This document shows positions 26,162-35,071 of a DNA stretch of 64,000 bases, in pieces (position 1 is the first letter of the stretch; every line of letters begins with the position of its first letter). The notes under the pieces are model-generated. The model made no database searches. It was not told the origin of the DNA and saw only the letters and a list, made by a program, of their open reading frames with translations. Source of the stretch: Paraconexibacter antarcticus (GTDB lineage Bacteria > Actinomycetota > Thermoleophilia > Solirubrobacterales > Solirubrobacteraceae); contig NZ_CP098502.1 in the NCBI RefSeq assembly GCF_024220175.1, positions 2,356,001 through 2,420,000 on the forward strand, in the 5' to 3' direction. A program made the translations under genes and the position numbers.

Positions 26162-27234
26162 GCCGCGTCCTGCTCACCGGCGGCGGCGGCTTCATCGGGT
26201 CGCACATCGCGGACGCGCTGCTCGAGGCCGGCCACCAGGTCCGCGTGCTCGACTGGCTGCACCCGGCCGCGCACGCCGACCGGGGACGGCCGGCCGACCT
26301 CCCGGCCGCGGTGGACTTCCGCCGTGGCGACGTCCGCGAGGCGTCCGACGTCGTCGCCGCGCTCGCCGGGGTGGACCACGTCTGCCACCAGGCGGCCATG
26401 GTGGGGCTCGGCACCGACATCCTCGACATCGCCGACTATGTCGCGCACAACGACCTCGGGACCGCGGTCCTCCTGCGTGAGCTCGCGCGGGCCCGGTTCG
26501 GCGGCCGCCTCGTCCAGGCCTCCTCGATGGTCGTCTACGGCGAGGGTCGCTACCGGTGCGCCGAGCACGGGGAGACGCGGCCCCCCGCGCGCACGACCGC
26601 CGACCTCGACGCGGGGCGCTTCGAGCCGGCCTGTCCCCGCTGCGGCGCCCCGCTCGAGCCGCTCGCCATCCCGGAGGACGCCCCGGTCGACCCGCGCAAC
26701 GTCTACGCCGCGACGAAGCTGCAGCAGGAGCTGCTCGCCGTCGCCTTCAGCCGCGAGACCGGCATCCCCGTGACGTCGCTGCGGTACCACAACGTCTACG
26801 GGCCGCGCATGCCCCGCGACACCCCGTACGCCGGCGTCGCGTCGATCTTCGTCAGCGCGCTGAACGCCGGGCAGGCGCCCCGCGTCTTCGAGGACGGCCG
26901 CCAGCTGCGGGACTTCGTCCACGTGCGCGACGTCGCCCGCGCGAACGTCCTCGCGCTCACCGCGGCCGAGCCGGTGCCGGGGGCGTTCAACGTCTGCAGC
27001 GGCGTCCCGCGCAGCGTCGGCGAGATGGCGCACGCCCTCCACGCGGCGGGCTTCGGCGGCGTTCCCGCCCCGCGGACGACCGGCGCCTACCGCCTCGGCG
27101 ACGTGCGGCACGTCTTCGCCGACCCGGCCCGCGCGACCGCCCGACTCGGCTTCACCGCGCGCGAGGACTTCGCCGCGGGCATGGCCGAGTTCGCCGCCGC
27201 CCCGCCCCGCGCCGAGCCCGTGCCGGCGGGCTGA
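26158..27234 (+). CDS. NAD-dependent sugar epimerase with inserted Cys cluster (dTDP-rhamnose-4-epimerase-like)
   Basis: A 358-residue extended SDR. TGGGGFIGSH (7-16) binds NAD, SSM (122-124) and Tyr183/Lys187 (VYAATK) form the catalytic triad. Between the Ser and Tyr sites lies an insertion with Cys134, His137, Cys159 and Cys162 (RCAEHGE and ACPRCGA), a possible zinc ribbon that occurs in the actinobacterial dTDP-L-rhamnose 4-epimerase-like group. RYHNVYGPRMP and RDFVHVRDVARA follow. It is coupled by a GTGA overlap to the lipoprotein gene. Confidence 0.8.
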   Translation: MSRVLLTGGGGFIGSHIADALLEAGHQVRVLDWLHPAAHADRGRPADLPAAVDFRRGDVREASDVVAALAGVDHVCHQAAMVGLGTDILDIADYVAHNDLGTAVLLRELARARFGGRLVQASSMVVYGEGRYRCAEHGETRPPARTTADLDAGRFEPACPRCGAPLEPLAIPEDAPVDPRNVYAATKLQQELLAVAFSRETGIPVTSLRYHNVYGPRMPRDTPYAGVASIFVSALNAGQAPRVFEDGRQLRDFVHVRDVARANVLALTAAEPVPGAFNVCSGVPRSVGEMAHALHAAGFGGVPAPRTTGAYRLGDVRHVFADPARATARLGFTAREDFAAGMAEFAAAPPRAEPVPAG

Positions 27235-27297
27235 ACATCCGGTGAACGGCGCCCGTGGACCGTGTCCGCGGGCGGCGCTCCCTGCGACACTGCGCCG

Positions 27298-28005
27298 ATG
27301 GCCACCGCCGCGGCGCACACCCGGGGATCCGTCCTCGTCGTCGACGACGAGCCGACGATCGGCGAGGTCGTCGCCCGCTACCTCGAGCGGGCCGGCTACG
27401 AGACGCACATCGCCCTCGACGGGACGAGCGCGGTGGCGACGAACGCGCGCGTGCGGCCGGACCTCATCGTCCTCGACCTCATGCTGCCCGGCATCGACGG
27501 GCTCGAGGTCATGCGCCGTGTCCGCGAGGCACGCGAGCGCCGCCCCGCGATCATCCTCCTGACGGCGAAGGGCGAGGAGGCCGACCGCATCACCGGCCTG
27601 CGGCTCGGCGCCGACGACTACGTCGTCAAGCCGTTCTCCCCGGCGGAGCTCGTCGCCCGCGTCGACGCGGTCCTGCGCCGCATCGACACGGTCCCCGCGC
27701 ACGAGCCCGCCCTCGAGCTCGACGGCCTGACGATCGACCCCGCCGGGCGCCGCGTCCACGTCGCCGGCGAGGAGGCTCAGCTCACCCAGCGCGAGTTCGA
27801 CCTCCTGCTCTTCCTCGCGCGCCACCCCGGCCAGGCCTTCACGCGGGACCAGCTCATGGACCACGTGTGGCAGTACTCGTTCTACTCCGACACCTCGACC
27901 GTCACCGTCCACATCCGCCGCCTGCGCACGAAGCTCGAGGCCGACCCCGAGCGCCCGCGCTGGATCGAGACGGTGTGGGGCGTCGGGTACCGGTTCGCGG
28001 CATGA
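27298..28005 (+). CDS. OmpR/PhoB-family response regulator
   Basis: A 235-residue protein: receiver domain with VVDDE and phospho-acceptor Asp60 (LIVLDLMLPGIDG), the T/K pair in LLTAKGEEAD and VVKPFSP, and a C-terminal winged helix (LTQREFDLLLFLARHPGQAFTRDQLMDHVW and DTSTVTVHIRRLRTKLE). The longer ORF from 27262 has no support. It overlaps its cognate kinase gene by ATGA and follows the epimerase after 63 bp. It may control the upstream glycosylation/lipoprotein genes, but this is inference. Confidence 0.9.
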   Translation: MATAAAHTRGSVLVVDDEPTIGEVVARYLERAGYETHIALDGTSAVATNARVRPDLIVLDLMLPGIDGLEVMRRVREARERRPAIILLTAKGEEADRITGLRLGADDYVVKPFSPAELVARVDAVLRRIDTVPAHEPALELDGLTIDPAGRRVHVAGEEAQLTQREFDLLLFLARHPGQAFTRDQLMDHVWQYSFYSDTSTVTVHIRRLRTKLEADPERPRWIETVWGVGYRFAA

Positions 28006-29168
28006 GCCGGAGGCTCGCCGGCGTCGCCTTCGCATTGGCGCTGACCACGGCGATCACGGCGCTCGCGCTCGTGGGGTACGGGACGCACGCGGCGGTCGTC
28101 ACGTTCGAGCTGCTCGCGCCCCTCGGCGTCATCACCGTCCTCGCGGCCGAGTGGTGGGCGACGAACCGTCAGCGCGCCGGGGGCCTGCGCCGGCAGTTCG
28201 TCGTCGTGGCCGCCGTCGCCGGCCTGCAGTTCGCCGCGGCGGTCCTCCTCTTCGCGCAGCTCATGTTCGTCAGCGCGCACGACGCCTTCTTCACCGTGCT
28301 CGTCGTCCTCTACGCCTCCGCGGTCGCGGGCTGGACCGCGCGGCTGCTCGGCCGGGCCGCGCTCGACGACCTCGACGCGGTCCGCAGCACGCTCACCGCG
28401 GTCGGCGACGGACGGCGCGACGTCCTCACCGGCGTCACCGGCGGGGACGAGGTCGCCGCGCTCGCCGCCGACGTCGACGGGATGGTCGCGCGGCTCGCGG
28501 GGGAGGAGGAGGCGCGGGCGACGCTCATGGCCGCCGTCTCGCACGACCTGCGCACGCCGATCACGTCGCTGCGCCTGCTCGCCGACGCGATCGACGACGA
28601 CCTCGTCGACGCCGCGATGCGCCGGGAGTACGCCGCGCGGATGAGCACCCACGTGCGCGCGCTCAGCGCCCTCATCGACGATCTCTTCGAGCTCACCCGC
28701 CTGCGCAGCAGCGACCTGCAGTGGACGATGGAGGCCGTCCGCCTCGACGAGCTCGTCGCCGACACCGTCGAGGCGATGCGGCCCGCGGCGGGGACGATCG
28801 CCGTGCGCATCGGCGGGGCGACGCCGGTCGCCGCCCGCGCGAACCCGGAGAAGCTTCAGCGCGTCCTCTTCAACCTCATCCAGAACGCGATCCGCCACAC
28901 GCCCCCTGACGGCTCGATCACCGTGCGGACCTCGGCGGGCGACGGCACGGTCGAGGTCGAGGTCGCCGACAACGGCAGTGGCATCGCGCCCGCGGACCGG
29001 GCGCGGGTCTTCGAGCCCTTCTACCGCGGTGACCGCTCGCGGACCGACGCGGGCGCGGGCCTCGGCCTGGCGATCTGCAGCGCGATCGTCGAGGCGCACG
29101 GCGGGCGGATCTGGCTCGCCGACGCGGCGGTCGGGACCGCCGTGCGCTTCGAGGTGCCGGCCGGGTGA
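28002..29168 (+). CDS. Membrane sensor histidine kinase (HAMP-HisKA-HATPase)
   Basis: A 388-residue kinase. Four short hydrophobic helices (residues about 5-115) leave almost no outer domain. A HAMP-like linker (about 118-170) leads to the H box with His181 (AAVSHDLRTPITSLRLL), the N box NLIQNAIRHTP, G1 VADNGSGI and G2 GAGLGLAICSAIVEAHGG. The lack of a sensor loop suggests intramembrane sensing. The start overlaps the response regulator stop (ATGA), so the two make one two-component system. Confidence 0.9.
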   Translation: MSRRLAGVAFALALTTAITALALVGYGTHAAVVTFELLAPLGVITVLAAEWWATNRQRAGGLRRQFVVVAAVAGLQFAAAVLLFAQLMFVSAHDAFFTVLVVLYASAVAGWTARLLGRAALDDLDAVRSTLTAVGDGRRDVLTGVTGGDEVAALAADVDGMVARLAGEEEARATLMAAVSHDLRTPITSLRLLADAIDDDLVDAAMRREYAARMSTHVRALSALIDDLFELTRLRSSDLQWTMEAVRLDELVADTVEAMRPAAGTIAVRIGGATPVAARANPEKLQRVLFNLIQNAIRHTPPDGSITVRTSAGDGTVEVEVADNGSGIAPADRARVFEPFYRGDRSRTDAGAGLGLAICSAIVEAHGGRIWLADAAVGTAVRFEVPAG

Positions 29169-29189
29169 GGACCGCGGCGGGCCGTGCCG

Positions 29190-30662
29190 TCAGCCGCCGC
29201 CGGGCGCGCGGCGGCGACCCGCGATGAGCACGGCGACGTCATCGGCGAGCTCGGCGCCGGCGGGACGCGTGCGCAGCAGGTGCGCGGCGGCGTCGTCGAG
29301 CTCCTCGGGCAGGGTCTCGCACGCCGTGGCGAGTCGCGCGAGGCCGAGGTTGATGTCCTCGCCGCGGCGCTCGACGAGCCCGTCGGTGTAGAGCAGCAGG
29401 CGATCGCCGGGGTCGAGCGTGAGCGGCTGCGTCGGCCAGGTGGTGTCGGGGACGCCGAGCACGGGGCCGCGCGCGCCGCCGGTCGTGACCGCCTCCCCGG
29501 CCGCCGTGACGATGATCGGCGGCGGGTGCCCGGCGATGACGAGGTCGGTGTCGCCGCTCGCCAGGTCGATGCCGGCGAGGGCCACCGTGGCGAGGCCCAT
29601 GAGCTCGTCCTCGAGGAGGATCTCGTTGAGCTTCGCCATCGCCCCGGCGGGCGTGTAGCCCTCACGGGCGTAGATGCGGAGGCTGTGGCGCAGGGCGTTC
29701 GCACGGGCGGCGGTCTCGACGCCGTGACCGGCGACGTCGCCCATGACGAGCCACAGGGCGTGCTCGTCGATGCGGATGGCCTCGTACCAGTCCCCGCCGA
29801 CGAGCGAGTCGATGCCGAAGGCCAGGTGGCGGCCGGCGAGCTGCCACCCGTCGGGCTGCGGCAGCCCGTCGGGGAGGAGGCTGCGTTGGAGCAGCCGCGC
29901 GATCGCCCGGTCGCGCTGCTGGGCGGCCGCGCGCTCGTGCTCGACCCGGCGCTCGGCGGTCACGTCGGTGAGCGTGAGGACGACGTGCTCCGTGGACGCC
30001 TCGGGATCGTGGACCTCGTGGCGGCGCACCGCGTGGTGGCGGCCGCGGTGGCGGAGCTCGCCCCCGCTGCCGGCGTGGAGGATGGTCGCGAGCTCCGGCA
30101 GGACCGCCCCGAGCGTGCTGTCGGCGCTCTCGTCGAGCCCGGGCGCCAGGGCGATGAACGCCTGGTTGGCGCGCACGATGCGCCCCGCCGGGTCGAGCAC
30201 GCAGACCGCGTCGCTGATCGCGTCGAACGTCGTCTGCCACTCCTCGGCGACGAGCCGCACCTGACGCTCGGCCAGGCGGGTCCGGAGCAGCGCCCGCACG
30301 GTGGCGTTCAGCACCGGGGTCTCGACCGGCTGCGTGAGGTAGGCGTCGGCCCCGCTCTCCAGCCCGCGCACCTGGTACTCCGACTCGAGGAAGGTCGCCG
30401 AGAGCAGCAGGATGGGCACCGCGGCGGTGCGCGGATGCTGCTTCAGGGCGGCGCAGACGTCGAAGCCGTCGCGGCCCGGCATCTTCACGTCGAGCACGAT
30501 CGCGTCGGGCGGCGCGGCGAGGGCCGTCGCGATCGCGCTGTCCCCGTCGGCGACCTCCCGCACGCTGAAGCCCGACCGGCGCAGCGAGGTGGCGACGACG
30601 TACCGGCCGACGTCGTCGTCGTCGGCCAGCAGCACCTCGGGCGGCACGGAGGACGCGCTCAT
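29190..30662 (-). CDS. Receiver-PAS-PP2C (SpoIIE/RsbU-type) phosphatase
   Basis: A 490-residue protein, last gene of the stress operon. An N-terminal receiver (residues 8-125, phospho-acceptor Asp58 in IVLDVKMPGRDG) is followed by a PAS domain (EEWQTTFDAISDAVCVLDPAGRIVRANQAF) and a SpoIIE-type PP2C domain (GGDWYEAIRIDEHALWLVMGDVAGHGVETA, GHPPPIIV, LLLYTDGLVERRGE, LADDVAVLIAGR). RsbU-like phosphatases dephosphorylate an anti-anti-sigma factor. Here the receiver would let a histidine kinase control that step, and a hybrid kinase is encoded just upstream, overlapping by 4 nt. Confidence 0.9.
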   Translation of the reverse strand: MSASSVPPEVLLADDDDVGRYVVATSLRRSGFSVREVADGDSAIATALAAPPDAIVLDVKMPGRDGFDVCAALKQHPRTAAVPILLLSATFLESEYQVRGLESGADAYLTQPVETPVLNATVRALLRTRLAERQVRLVAEEWQTTFDAISDAVCVLDPAGRIVRANQAFIALAPGLDESADSTLGAVLPELATILHAGSGGELRHRGRHHAVRRHEVHDPEASTEHVVLTLTDVTAERRVEHERAAAQQRDRAIARLLQRSLLPDGLPQPDGWQLAGRHLAFGIDSLVGGDWYEAIRIDEHALWLVMGDVAGHGVETAARANALRHSLRIYAREGYTPAGAMAKLNEILLEDELMGLATVALAGIDLASGDTDLVIAGHPPPIIVTAAGEAVTTGGARGPVLGVPDTTWPTQPLTLDPGDRLLLYTDGLVERRGEDINLGLARLATACETLPEELDDAAAHLLRTRPAGAELADDVAVLIAGRRRAPGGG

Positions 30663-32362
30663 CGACGGACCTTGTCGGACGCGGCGGACAGGGCCCGCAG
30701 CAGGCTGTCCCGTGACGTGCGCGCCTTGTCGAGGACCACGGCCCCGAGGGCGTCGAGGTGGGCGCGGTCCGTGGACGCGAGCGCCGCCGCGGTGTGGATC
30801 ACCACCGGCAGCCGGGCGGTGACCGGCTCGGATCGCAGCCGCTTCAGGACGCTGCGTCCGTCGAGGCCCGGCATCTGCAGGTCGAGCACGACGGCGGCCG
30901 GCGGCGTGTCCCGGATCGTCGTGAGGGCGGCGGCCCCGCCGGCCGCCTCGAGCGTCGACCACCCGAGCGGCTTGAGCAGCGACGCGATGACGTAGCGGGC
31001 CGGCTCGTCGTCGTCGACGATGAGGATCGGGCCGTCGCCCGGGGAGAGCCCCGCGTGCCGCAGCGGCACGCGCAGCCAGAAGGTCGACCCCTCGCCGACG
31101 ACGCTCTCGGCGCCGACCGCGCCGCCGAGGAGACCGGCGAGGCGCTGCGCGAGCGCGAGGCCGAGGCCGGTGCCCCGCCCGCCACGGACAGGCGCCCGGT
31201 CCCCCTGGGTGAACTCCTCGAAGATGCGGCCGAGAGCGTCCTCGGGGATCCCGATCCCGGTGTCCGCGACCCGCACCGAGAGCCAGCCGGCGTCGGCCTC
31301 CGCGGTGACGGTGACCGTGCCCCGCTCGGTGAACTTCAGGGCGTTCGCGATGAAGTTGCGCAGGATCTGCGCGAGCTTGTCCTCGTCCGTGTCGAGCTCG
31401 GGGATGTCGCCCCGCGTCGTGAACGTCAGCGTGACGGCCTCCTCGTCGACGAGCGGCCGCAGGTAGGCGCGCAGCAGCGCGAAGACCTCGGTGATCGAGA
31501 AGCTGCGGACCGTCACGTCGAGCCGGCCCGCCTCGATCTTCGCGATGTCGAGCAGGTCCCCGACGAGCTCGATCTGGTCGCCCGCCAGACGCTGGACGTA
31601 GGTGACCTGCCGGGACTGCTCGGCGGTGAGGGGGTCGGCGCCGGGCTCGAGCAGGAGGCCGGCCAGCGCCTGGATCGAGTTCAGCGGGGTGCGCAGCTCG
31701 TGGCTGAAGCTCGACAGGAAGCGGGTCTTGGCCGTGTCGGCCTCGCGCAGGCGGGCGGCGGTCTCGTCGAGCTCGGCGTACAGGGCGACCACCCCGCGGT
31801 TCGTGTCCTCGAGCTCCCGGTTGAGGGCGACGAGCTCGTCCTGGCGGGCGCGGAGCTCGCCGAGCGCGCGCAGCAGCTCCCGGTTCTGCTGCTCGACCTC
31901 GTCGAGCGCCGTGTCGGAGCGCCGGCTCCCGAGCCGGTCGCGCACGGCGGCGAGGTCGCCGTCGCCGACCCCGGCGCCGCGCTTGGCGATCGCGACGGTC
32001 GTGCCCGTGGGGCCCGAGTCGATGTCGAAGTCGTCCATGAGCCGGCGGACGCCCGACAGCCCGCGTCCCATCCCGGTCGCCGACACGTAGCGGCCGCTGA
32101 GGACGAGCGGGACGTCCGCGATCCCGGGGCCCTCGTCGACGACCTCGACGCGCAGGCGGTCGCGGGCCGGCTCGGGGACCTCGAGCCGCACGCGACCCCG
32201 GCGGGCGTAGCGGTGCGCGTTGCGGGCGAGCTCGGAGACCGCCGTCGCGATCCGGGTCTGGTCCTGGGCGTCGAACCCGAGGAGCGCGGCGGCCTCACGC
32301 GCCTGCCGGCGCGCGGTCACGACGCTCTCGTCGGTCGTCAGCGGGATCTGCGCGAGGAGCAT
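30659..32362 (-). CDS. RsbT-like domain fused to a hybrid histidine kinase
   Basis: A 567-residue protein with an unusual order. Residues 1-130 are an RsbT/RsbW-type HATPase (AVSELARNAHRYARRG, VEVVDEGPGIADV, MGRGLSGVRRLMDDF). A coiled coil follows (150-212), then HisKA with His221 (FSHELRTPLNSIQALAGL), a second HATPase (RNFIANALKFTERG, VADTGIGIPEDA, GTGLGLALAQRLAG) and a receiver with Asp494 (VVLDLQMPGLDG). A stressosome-activated kinase could thus feed phosphate to the receiver-PP2C encoded next. TGATG overlap with the preceding gene. GTG 32365 is an alternative start one codon upstream. Confidence 0.85.
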   Translation of the reverse strand: MLLAQIPLTTDESVVTARRQAREAAALLGFDAQDQTRIATAVSELARNAHRYARRGRVRLEVPEPARDRLRVEVVDEGPGIADVPLVLSGRYVSATGMGRGLSGVRRLMDDFDIDSGPTGTTVAIAKRGAGVGDGDLAAVRDRLGSRRSDTALDEVEQQNRELLRALGELRARQDELVALNRELEDTNRGVVALYAELDETAARLREADTAKTRFLSSFSHELRTPLNSIQALAGLLLEPGADPLTAEQSRQVTYVQRLAGDQIELVGDLLDIAKIEAGRLDVTVRSFSITEVFALLRAYLRPLVDEEAVTLTFTTRGDIPELDTDEDKLAQILRNFIANALKFTERGTVTVTAEADAGWLSVRVADTGIGIPEDALGRIFEEFTQGDRAPVRGGRGTGLGLALAQRLAGLLGGAVGAESVVGEGSTFWLRVPLRHAGLSPGDGPILIVDDDEPARYVIASLLKPLGWSTLEAAGGAAALTTIRDTPPAAVVLDLQMPGLDGRSVLKRLRSEPVTARLPVVIHTAAALASTDRAHLDALGAVVLDKARTSRDSLLRALSAASDKVRR

Positions 32363-33363
32363 CACGCCACCGCCCCGCGCGGTCCGGGACGCGCGACGAC
32401 GACGCTCACGTCGTCGCGGCCGCGCTCGGCGTCGCGGATGATCGTCGCCGCGATGGTCAGCGCCTCGCGGCGCATCAGCCCGGGGTGGGCGTCGAGGCCC
32501 CAGGCCCCGCGGACGCCGTCGGAGTGCAGGACGACGAGGTCGCGGGCGCCGAGCGGATAGGTGAACTGCTGCAGGCGCCGGGCCTGGTGACCGACGATGC
32601 CGTTGTGGGCGGCCATGGCGCGGGCGCCGCCCGCGCCGCAGACGACCCCGGCGACGTTGCCGACCCCGGCGAAGCGCACCTCGCCGCGGACGGGGTCCAG
32701 GCACGCGACGGACACGGCCGCCCCGCGCGTGTGGCGGAGCGCGGCGTGGGCGTCGGCGAGGACCTCGGCCGGGTCGCGGCGCGGGCCGGTGAGGAGCGAC
32801 GCCACCGCGTCGTCCGAGGCCTCGGCGGCGCTCGGGCCGTGCCCGAGCCCGTCGGCGAGCAGGATCGTCATGACGCCGTCGTCGACGCGCGTCGCGAAGG
32901 CGTCGCCGCACGGCCCGTCGTCGTCGATGGGCAGCGCGAGCCCGTCCACGTCCGGGGCGTCGGCCGGCCGGTGCCCGAGCCACGCGGTGATGACCGTCCC
33001 GGCGCCCGGCGTGCTCGTCACGTCGACGACGTCGCTCAGCCGCCCGACGGCGCCGAGGCCGGTGCCGGCGGTGCCGCCGGTGGAGAACCCGTCGCGCGCG
33101 GCCCGCGCGAGGTCGGCGATGCCGGGTCCCGCGTCCCAGGCGGCGACGGTGAGCAGCCCGGGGGAGGCGCGCAGTGCGAGGCTGCCGCGACCGGCCGCGT
33201 GGCGGGCGATGTTCGTCGCAAGCTCGCTGACGAGGATCGACGCCCGCCCGATCCGGGTCTCGTCGAGCTGGGCCTCGCGCGCGAGGCGCTCGGCCGCGCG
33301 CCGCGCCGGGCCGACGCCGCTGAGGTCCTGGATCCGCAGGCGGATCGTCGCATTCAGCCCCAT
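32362..33363 (-). CDS. RsbT-type ATPase fused to a PP2C phosphatase (RsbT-RsbX-like)
   Basis: A 333-residue fusion. Residues about 10-135 are a GHKL ATPase of RsbT type (LVSELATNIARHAAGRG, WDAGPGIADL, TGLGAVGRLSDVVDV). Residues about 145-325 are a small PP2C domain (CGDAFATRVDDGVMTILLADGLGHGPSAAEASDD, LVVLHSDGVRGAWG, GRDDVSVVVARPG) like RsbX, the feedback phosphatase that resets RsbR/RsbS. Having both activities in one chain would link the switch kinase to its reset enzyme. It overlaps RsbT upstream by 10 bp and the next gene by 1 bp. Confidence 0.85.
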   Translation of the reverse strand: MGLNATIRLRIQDLSGVGPARRAAERLAREAQLDETRIGRASILVSELATNIARHAAGRGSLALRASPGLLTVAAWDAGPGIADLARAARDGFSTGGTAGTGLGAVGRLSDVVDVTSTPGAGTVITAWLGHRPADAPDVDGLALPIDDDGPCGDAFATRVDDGVMTILLADGLGHGPSAAEASDDAVASLLTGPRRDPAEVLADAHAALRHTRGAAVSVACLDPVRGEVRFAGVGNVAGVVCGAGGARAMAAHNGIVGHQARRLQQFTYPLGARDLVVLHSDGVRGAWGLDAHPGLMRREALTIAATIIRDAERGRDDVSVVVARPGPRGAVA

Positions 33364-33749
33364 CGGACGACCGTGATCGTCGTGCCCTGCCCGGGGGCGG
33401 TCCGCACGTCGAAGTCGTGCACGAGGCGGCGCGCGCCGCCGAACCCGAGGCCGAGGCCGTTGCCGGTCGTGTATCCGTCCTGGAAGGCCCGGTCGAGGTC
33501 GGCGATGCCCGGCCCCTCGTCCTGGCAGGTGACCCGCACCCCGGTGCGCGGCCCGTCGTGCACGAGCCCCGCCGTCAGGACGCCGCCGCCACCGTGGATG
33601 ACGGTGTTCCGCGCGAGCTCGCTGACGGCGGTCACGAGCTTCGTCTGGTCCACGAGGCGCAGGCCGGCCTCGACGGCGAGCCGCCGCGTGACGTGCCGCG
33701 CGCGGACCACGTCCTCGTCGCTGCTCAGTGCCACCTCGTCGCCGCTCAC
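33354..33749 (-). CDS. rsbT: RsbT-type serine/threonine kinase (stressosome switch protein)
   Basis: A 131-residue GHKL kinase matching RsbT in length. The N box is VSELARNTVIHGGGG, the G1 box QDEGPGIADLDRAF, and the lid NGLGLGFGGARRLVHDFDV. In the stressosome RsbT phosphorylates RsbR and RsbS, then leaves to activate a phosphatase. The gene sits directly behind rsbS (4-bp overlap), as in canonical rsbRST operons. Confidence 0.9.
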   Translation of the reverse strand: MSGDEVALSSDEDVVRARHVTRRLAVEAGLRLVDQTKLVTAVSELARNTVIHGGGGVLTAGLVHDGPRTGVRVTCQDEGPGIADLDRAFQDGYTTGNGLGLGFGGARRLVHDFDVRTAPGQGTTITVVRWG

Positions 33750-34183
33750 CGCGCGGGCGCGGCGTCTGCCTCGGAGACCGGGCCGTCGTCCTCGTCCTCG
33801 CCCTCGTCGGCGTCGGGCTCGGTCGCGACGGACGGCAGCAGCGCCATCCCGCGCTCGACGTTCAGGGCCGTCTGCACCCCCTCGAGGGACAGGCCGAGCT
33901 CCACGAGGGTGATGGCGACGGCGGGGCGCATGCCGACGACGACCGTGGCCGCGTCGAGCACCCGGGCCATCGCGGCGATGTCGGCCAGCATCCGGCCGAT
34001 GAACGAGTCCACGAGGTCGAGGGCCGAGATGTCGATGAGGACGCCGGTGGCGCCGGTGCGCACGATCTGCCCGGTGAGGTCCTCCTGCAGGGCGACGGCC
34101 ATGCGGTCGTGCATGTCGACCTGGATCGTCACCAGGAGCAGCCGCCCCATGCGGAGGATCGGGATGCGGGAGTCGCCGTCCAT
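33746..34183 (-). CDS. rsbS: RsbS-type STAS-domain stressosome protein
   Basis: A 145-residue protein. The STAS domain fills residues about 8-115, with VLIDISALDLVDSFIGRML holding Ser53, the counterpart of Ser59 phosphorylated by RsbT in Bacillus RsbS. VVGMRPAVAITLVELGL follows as in other RsbS proteins. An extra acidic tail of about 30 residues (PDADEGEDEDDG) is not part of the usual RsbS. It lies between rsbR (3-bp gap) and rsbT (overlap). Confidence 0.9.
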   Translation of the reverse strand: MDGDSRIPILRMGRLLLVTIQVDMHDRMAVALQEDLTGQIVRTGATGVLIDISALDLVDSFIGRMLADIAAMARVLDAATVVVGMRPAVAITLVELGLSLEGVQTALNVERGMALLPSVATEPDADEGEDEDDGPVSEADAAPAR

Positions 34184-34186
34184 CGC

Positions 34187-35071
34187 TCAGGCCGGGCGGC
34201 CGATCTTGCGGACCTCGTAGCCCGAGCGATCGAGGGCGACGCGCAGCGCGTCCGCGAGACTCGCCTTCGTCGTCACGTCGCTGAGGTCGAGCCCGAGGTG
34301 GACGATCGTCTGCGCGATCTGCGGCCGGATGCCGCTGATGATGCAGTCGGCGCCCATGAGCCGGGCGGCGGCGACCGTCTTGAGCAGGTGCTGCGCGACG
34401 AGCGTGTCAACGGTCGGCACCCCCGTGATGTCGATGATCGCCATCGGCGCGTCCGTCTCGATGATCTTCTCGAGCAGGCTCTCCATGACGACCTGCGTCC
34501 GGGCGCTGTCGAGCGTCCCGATGAGCGGCACGGCGAGGATGCCCGTCCAGAGCTTCACGACCGGGGTGGAGAGCTCGAGGAGCTCGTCCTGCTGGCGGCG
34601 GATGATGTCCTCGCGCGAGCGCAGGTAGGCGTCGAAGCTCTCGAGCCCGAGCTCGTCGACGAACGTCGTCGCGGCCCACAGCGCGTCCGTCAGGCCCTCG
34701 GCGCCGCCGGCGCTCTCGGCGGCGCGCTCGCGGAGCCGGTCGAACAGCGGCTGCTTGAGCAGGAAGACGAGGGTCGCGGTCTCCGACGGGGACAGCCCGG
34801 CCTGCGCGCAGTCGCGGGAGAGCTCGACGAGCACGTCGCGCAGCGGCTCCCAGCGGGTGCTGCCGCGCGGGGGGATCGCCGGGTCCGCCCGGAGCTCGCG
34901 GCCGACCGCGGTCAGCAGCCGGCCGCACTCGCGCTCGGCGTCCGCGACGTCGCGCGCGCCCGCGAACTGGCGGTCGAGCGCGGCGGCCCAGGCGGTCAGC
35001 AGCACCGCGGAGTCCTCCAGCAGCACCGCTGAGAGCAGCGCGTCCGCGGGGGAGGGGGTGGGGGTCGTCAT
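34187..35071 (-). CDS. rsbR: RsbR-type stressosome scaffold/sensor
   Basis: A 294-residue protein. The N-terminal half (residues 1-150) is a helical, non-heme-globin-like sensor domain. A linker helix (RREDIIRRQ-like) leads to the STAS domain (about 165-285). The two threonines phosphorylated by RsbT in RsbRA are conserved as Thr223 (TGVPTVDTLVAQHLL) and Thr255 (SGIRPQIAQTIVHLG). It forms the pseudo-icosahedral stressosome with RsbS. ATG 35071 overlaps the preceding STAS gene stop by 4 nt. Confidence 0.9.
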   Translation of the reverse strand: MTTPTPSPADALLSAVLLEDSAVLLTAWAAALDRQFAGARDVADAERECGRLLTAVGRELRADPAIPPRGSTRWEPLRDVLVELSRDCAQAGLSPSETATLVFLLKQPLFDRLRERAAESAGGAEGLTDALWAATTFVDELGLESFDAYLRSREDIIRRQQDELLELSTPVVKLWTGILAVPLIGTLDSARTQVVMESLLEKIIETDAPMAIIDITGVPTVDTLVAQHLLKTVAAARLMGADCIISGIRPQIAQTIVHLGLDLSDVTTKASLADALRVALDRSGYEVRKIGRPA

